Shown: piece after piece, positions 58,923 to 64,000 of the stretch
How the letters are laid out: each line of letters opens with the position of its first letter
How positions within the stretch are numbered: position 1 is the first letter of the stretch
Assembly: GCA_028751875.1 (NCBI GenBank)
Contig: CM054138.1
Location: forward strand, 39,822,116-39,886,115
Direction: 5' to 3'
Source: Rapana venosa
Taxonomy: Eukaryota > Mollusca > Gastropoda > Neogastropoda > Muricidae
Length of the DNA stretch: 64,000 bases
Program-made: the position numbers and the translations under genes
The notes under the pieces: model-generated
The model's input: the letters and a program-made list of their open reading frames with translations, nothing else
Databases searched by the model: none
Told to the model about the DNA's origin: nothing

Positions 58923-59670
58923 AGAGAGAGAAACACACACACACACAGTGAGGAGGATGAAGGCCACACTCACACTTAAATGACTTATCTAGTCCAAAGT
59001 GATGGCAGGCAGAAGCTCCAGCACACAAGAAATGCACACCCGTTCTCTCTTCAAAGCCTGCAGGAGCAGAGCAGTGATCAGGAGAGGCTGGTTTGGCACA
59101 GCCTGGTCACAAGACACTGTCTCACTGACCACATCACACAGCTGACCGGCAACACCACACAGTTAACTGACCATGCCGCACAGTTAATCGACCACAATAC
59201 AAAGCAAGAAAGCACCAGTTGGGGTGAAGATGGTGGACAGTGTAGGAAACCAGTTATGCATATATACATTTATTTGCTTTTCTTCTCCCTGTCACAACCT
59301 GATTTCTGACCATGTGCTTGCTGTTTCTTTATGTGGCATGAACTTTAATAATGGACAGACCACCAAAGCTCACAGCATCAGCATCAGTGGGTACAGCATT
59401 AGCCACCACACCCAATGACAACATGATCCTCCTCCTCCATTTGCTCCAGTCTTCACTGGCCCTGCTGACTTCATGGATTCTCATACCATGACTGAAAACA
59501 AAAAGCATCGAGTACCACTTTTGTTAAATTGGAATACAATGTGTAATAGCCTCCACCGAAAAAAGGCACATGTTTGTAAAAATGGAAGTCTGTCAATAAG
59601 AATACTATGGTTAGCCATTACTCTATTGGCTCAGCACATACAAAAGGTTCATTTCTTCTCGCTGATAATA
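58393..59670. other. Non-coding DNA with (GA)n runs
   Basis: GA tracts at 58398-58490 and 58871-58932. At 59115-59200 short tandem phrases recur (ctcactgaccacatcacaca, gttaactgaccatgccgcac). No gene. Confidence 0.6.
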
Positions 59671-59671
59671 A

Positions 59672-60262
59672 TGATAATACATGGAATTTATATAGCGCTA
59701 TATCTTGCAAAAAACAAATCAAAGCGCTTTCATTCATCCTACTCATTCACATGCAGCCAGTTACAATTAATAGGGTTTTTTTTTTTTTATACAAATTCAA
59801 ATGCATACACACACGCTCGCACACTCACGCACACACATAAAGGTTGTACACTCTGGCAGGGTGATGGGGTTTTGGCTGTTGAGGGCAGGGACAAACATGA
59901 AATGGAACAAGAGGGGAGAATCTTAGGTTTGAAATAAATGTGTCTTGAGGCCGGATTTAAAAGCGTCATAAGAAGGCTTTTGGTGAAGGGAGAGAGGGAG
60001 GTCATTCCAGATCGATGGACCAGAAACAGAGATAGAGCGACGGCCAATGGTGGACTGGTTGAATCTAGGTATTCTTAAGCACAAGGTATCTGCAGCAGAG
60101 CGGAGGGAACGAGAAGGAGTGTACAGGTGAAGACATTGGAAGCATTTGTAACAAAGGGTACTGATCTTATAGTTTACTCTCTGTGGCACAGGCAACTAGT
60201 GGAGAGATCACAAAAGAGGAGTAATGTGCTCAGATTTGTTCTTTCTGAGGACTAACCTGTCT
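59672..60262 (-). mobile_element. L2-like LINE 3' end
   Basis: On the - strand: LPVPQRVNYKISTLCYKC, LYTPSRSLRSAADTLCLRIP, WNDLPLSLHQKPSYDAFKSG and LKTHLFQT, then the shared 3' UTR tail (tatagcgctatatcttgc antisense at 59690-59707). Part of the coding block between KC and LYTPSRS is deleted relative to the 5272-6381 copy. Confidence 0.9.
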
Positions 60263-60770
60263 GCATCAAAACTGATCTGCAATGAGGGCAGGATCAATAT
60301 CATCATGCTAATCATCAATGCAAAGTTTTGGTTATAATTGCATAGGCATCCAACAACATCACCCAAGAAACAATTTTTTAAAACTTAAAATCAGTCACAG
60401 TAATAGTTTTAAAAACAAGTTTTTTCCTTGAAGGCATATTCGTTGATAAAAAAGGAGAAAATCATTAGTTCTCATTCCAATAGAGAAAAAGCGCATAAAT
60501 GTGTGATTGCAATAATTGAAGAAAACCGTAAATAAATCTCTTATTATATAATATTTGAAATTAAAAACAACCCCCCAAAATTCACTTATTACGGTAACTG
60601 GAGTAAAACAATATGTCTGATTATAATAGTTGGGATGAAAAACAAACCACAAAACCAAAGAGAACTAGCTGTCAGCTGAGTGTCTACAGATACAAACATG
60701 CAATGGTTACAGCATGAGTAGACAAAAACATTACACATGGAACAGCCCACTTTCCTTCATTGCAAAAATA
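60263..60770. other. Non-coding AT-rich DNA
   Basis: Nothing recognised. Confidence 0.6.
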
Positions 60771-60869
60771 GGGTGTTACAATTGGGTCCTCACCCCAGCT
60801 TTCTCCGCTGTGCAAACCCCAGTCATACCATGTCCACCCACTGGACACAAGACCAGGGATCCACTTCCA

Positions 60870-61055
60870 TCACAACACCTACAGCCTTACAAACCACAGA
60901 GGCCATATGGCACAGCTTTCACCTCACTGAGAAACAATGCTCAGATGAAAACTGTGCAACTTATTACCAATCAAAACAAACTTTAGATCAAATACAATTA
61001 TTCCCTTGTTTTTCACACCAATGCCTTTGCCAACCATGAAGGGGTTGAACTGTGG
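60870..61055 (+). repeat. Dispersed repeat related to 62.77-62.93 kb
   Basis: accacagaggccatatggca, aaaactgtgcaacttattac and caatgcctttgccaaccatg correspond to accacagaggccatatcagg, aaaatgtgcaactacataca and caatgccctggccaaccata at 62777-62920. Confidence 0.7.
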
Positions 61056-62100
61056 CAATGACAATTTAAGACGAGATAAGCATTGAGACCTACATCATAG
61101 ACAGCTTTTGTTTTTAAGTAAAGACCACAGTTATGTGGTACTTGTACCTGATGAAAAGTACTGGATCCTCTTACAGTATGTATAATATTCAGTGGAACAG
61201 CATCTTTCAGGAATCTATAGTGAAGCGTTGAAAATCCTGGCTGATTCAGCACTTTAGAAGCAGACGTTTGGTGATTACAATATTTGTAAGTCACTCACCA
61301 AGAAATGTCAGATATAGTCTGCTGAACACGGTCTCCTCCTTCCTGTCATGTTAGGGCATACATAATACACATGGTCATGACTTGACAGCCACAACAGAAG
61401 TCTATCAAAAGTGGGACAATACCATTCTACAGTCACGTCATACTTTAAGAAACAAATGAGCCTGTCAAAAAAAACGCTCCAAAATATGCACTGCAGGCAA
61501 GATTGGACATATTACCCAAAAGTAGGATACAGGAACACTGCATCTTGTGAACTGGGAAAAAACCAGAACAAACTCAGTACATAAAGTAATGGATAAATGA
61601 AAGTCCAGTGTAAAACCTGTACCACTTAAACAAACATTACTTCTGCATAACTCATACATGTATGAACAACCAAAACAAGACAAACCAAGACCAAAACAAA
61701 AAAAAGGGAAAAAATCAAACGTGTGGTTTCTGTGGAAAGTGATTCAGATCACCTTTCAGATTTTTAATCATTACCCTGATGGACTGTTGTCTTCACTTCA
61801 GTGTTTGCATTAAGTTACAAGTGGTGGTGCTCTGTGGCTGCACTGACAGTGGCTTGTGACCCCATGTGAACCTTAGGCTGCCTACACTACAGCACTCGTT
61901 AGCCCTCTGCTTCTGAGGCTGCTGCTCCATTGGCCTTCAGCTGAAGAAGCTTGTACTTTTTATAGCAACATTGGGAGGGGGGGGTTTAAAATTTGTTTAT
62001 TTGTTTTTTGTCAGTTGAACATGCATCTCTTCATAGCCCTGAGCTTGATGAGGAGTCCTGGGGGCACCAAACCATACCCTGCATTGTATTGCACGCCACC
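61056..62100. other. Non-coding DNA, nothing recognised
   Basis: No repeat or open frame of note; a G-run at about 61975-61984. Confidence 0.6.
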
Positions 62101-62675
62101 CCACATTTCTCGGTGTGAAATTTGGGCTGCTCTCCCCTGAGAGAGTGCATTGCTGCAAGAGCAGCAGCACCTGTTTAAAAGAAATTCCTGTCTGTATGTG
62201 TATTCATTTCCCTATCAGAGTGGCTTTTTCTATAGACTTATTTTATTTATTTATTTATTTATATTTATTTATTTATACTACTTTAAGTCATGTCAGATTT
62301 CTCTGCGTGAAATTCGGGCTGCTCTCCCCGGGAAGAGCGCGTTGCCACAGAGCAGTGCCACCCTTTTTTTTCTTTTTTCTGTCGACAGCTGCATTTGTTT
62401 CCCTATCAGAGTGGCTTTTTTCTACAGAATTTTGCCAGGGACAACTCTCTTGTTGCCGTGGGTTCTTTTACGTGCACTAAAAAATTTCTGTGTAACACAC
62501 GGGACCTCGGTTTATCGTCTCATCCAAAAGACTAGCGCCAAGACCACCACTCATGGTCTAATGGATGGGGGAAAAGTTTCGGGTCCAAACGGGATTCGAA
62601 CCACCGCACACTTCCGACCGGGACTTTTCGCTTTCTAGACAGGCGCGTTACCTCTAGACCACCGATCCACCATTT
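62100..62675 (-). mobile_element. SINE family B, antisense, with a partial second copy
   Basis: The right end is the antisense tRNA-like head (gaccaccgatccaccat; ctagacaggcgcgttacctc). The body includes gggacctcggtttatcgtct, gaaattcgggctgctctccc and ctactttaagtcatgtcaga. A partial copy of the core (gaaatttgggctgctctccc) precedes it at 62118-62230. Confidence 0.85.
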
Positions 62676-62689
62676 GCCAGGAGCAACTC

Positions 62690-62960
62690 CCTTGTTGCCA
62701 TGGATTCTTTCACATGCTCTAACTGCATGTTGCACATGGGATTCCAATCCAATCCTGTTGTTTATAGCCCCGCTGACCACAGAGGCCATATCAGGGCTGT
62801 CACCATGTCCAATTTTCAATCTCAGATTAAAAATGTGCAACTACATACAGATTAAAACAGGGTATAAAACCAACTCTACAGTCGTTCCTTGTATCAATGC
62901 CCTGGCCAACCATAAGGGTCAACCCAAGACGGGCACCGCGTTGTGGGAGAAACCACATCA
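62690..62960 (+). repeat. Dispersed repeat
   Basis: Contains the reverse complement of 4970-5080 and the relatives of 60870-61055. Confidence 0.7.
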
Positions 62961-63084
62961 ACCACACATAAAATGAGATAAAACCAAAACCCCATTCCTT
63001 AAAACGACCTTGTTTTCTTAGTGATCAACTGCAACTCTTTCATTCACATCAGTTGAAAAAAGCCCGATTCTCTCTCTCTCTCAG

Positions 63085-63248
63085 GAAGTTAACGTAGGAT
63101 CCCAGTTTAACATCTTCTCTAAGAGACTAGCACTCCGGACACCACTCACGGTGTGGTGGAGGGGGGGAAGTTCCAGTTCAGATGGTGATCAAAGAGCAAT
63201 TCTTGCCTTAAAGCTGAGTGCGTTACCTCTGAACCACTGATCTCCCAC
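63085..63248 (-). mobile_element. SINE family B fragment, diverged
   Basis: gagactagcactccggacac, caccactcacggtgtg and gcgttacctctgaaccactg follow the order of the 62520-62670 copy with substitutions. Confidence 0.72.
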
Positions 63249-64000
63249 CTCAGCTTTCTCTTAGAAACCTCAGTTAAAGACACTTTTGAATTGACTGGTA
63301 AGGGGTGTGGTTTCTTGCATAAAAAATATTATGTGGTCATAGCCTATCAATATGATGTAGGATTACATATCTATTCCTCCCTCATTACCATCGTCCACAA
63401 TTATCAGCGATCCTGTGTTGATGTATATTTCTTTCCAGATCATTATTGCATAGTCCAGTTGGTTCTGTATGATTATTATGAACTGAAAGACATCTTTTGA
63501 TTTTTTGTTGGTTTTTCTGTTTTGTTTTTGGTTGGGTTTTTTTTAATCAATTTTTTAATTTGTACTTTGGTATTTTAAGTTGCAATTTTCTAACTTCCAA
63601 TGTAGGTCAGTAGGTTAATCTCCATTTACTTGTCTACTGGTACCCCAATCCAGTCCCCCCACCCCTTCCCACTTTTTCCTTTCCCTTTTTTTTTTTTTTT
63701 TTGGGGGGGGGGAGAGGTGTGAGTGTGGGGTTAATATTACAAGTTATGAAGAGATGTAAAATGAAATTATACACAAACACATACTCTCTGCCCATTCAAT
63801 AAAAAAGCTTAAGAGTATTGACACTTAGGTGTAAACAAAGTAAATCAGAGTATATTGCCTTCCTTATATGGAAACCATGCATATAACACTTTACTTTACC
63901 ACCATAATACACCTGAAAGTTAAAATAAAGAAGTTGCAAACACAGGTATGACAACTGAAAAAAACCCCACCAATCTCACAACTCCCTCTTCCACTGCTAA
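63249..64000. other. Non-coding DNA to the window end
   Basis: AT-rich with a T-run/G-run at 63689-63713. Nothing coding. Confidence 0.6.

Overview
The window is animal nuclear DNA, most likely from a mollusc and perhaps a gastropod; taxon confidence is low. Genes are broken into GT-AG exons. Introns are full of (GT)n, (GA)n and (GAA)n microsatellites, minisatellites, tRNA-derived SINEs and truncated non-LTR retrotransposons. Nothing bacterial or viral is seen.

Two protein-coding genes are recognisable and they converge tail to tail. On the + strand, 89..9542 holds the last eight visible coding exons of an MSK-type ribosomal S6 kinase (RPS6KA5/RPS6KA4-like): the end of the N-terminal AGC kinase, its AGC tail, the whole C-terminal CaMK-type kinase and a basic/acidic nuclear tail. 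The 5' exons lie left of the window. On the - strand, 43909..32000 holds a complete seven-exon retinol dehydrogenase 13-like short-chain dehydrogenase (328 codons plus stop). All splice phases agree and the TGxxxGIG, NNAG and YxxxK motifs are present.

Layout. 1-9542: kinase gene; one intron carries an L2-like LINE 3' end. 9543-19260: probable 3' UTR, then intergenic DNA with two SINE copies. 19265-25638: a satellite of mixed 28- and 20-bp units, which together with about 1.17 kb of flanking DNA forms a direct tandem duplication of about 2.9 kb. 25640-31999: intergenic, with a ~43-bp minisatellite interrupted by a SINE. 32000-43970: the RDH13-like gene, with a 51-bp array on its last acceptor, a 30-bp array in its last intron, an inserted LINE with an inverted 5' end, and a 40-bp array in its first coding intron. 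43980-64000: LINE and SINE fragments, microsatellites and a possible CpG-containing promoter near 50.05-50.56 kb; no further coding gene is recognised.

The most unusual observation is that tandem arrays repeatedly coincide with exon boundaries. The kinase exon at 7159-7392 has six acceptor-bearing units ending at its 5' edge and seven units beginning gtga(g/a) starting at its donor. The donor of exon 1699-1860 lies in an 80-bp direct duplication. The last RDH13 acceptor is present six times in 51-bp (17-codon) units, three of whose extra copies are frame-compatible. Two coding anomalies in the kinase gene (a compensated frameshift pair over the hydrophobic motif and a one-base shift in the last exon) may be real or consensus errors; the indel-rich first copy of the 2.9-kb duplication shows such errors are plausible here.
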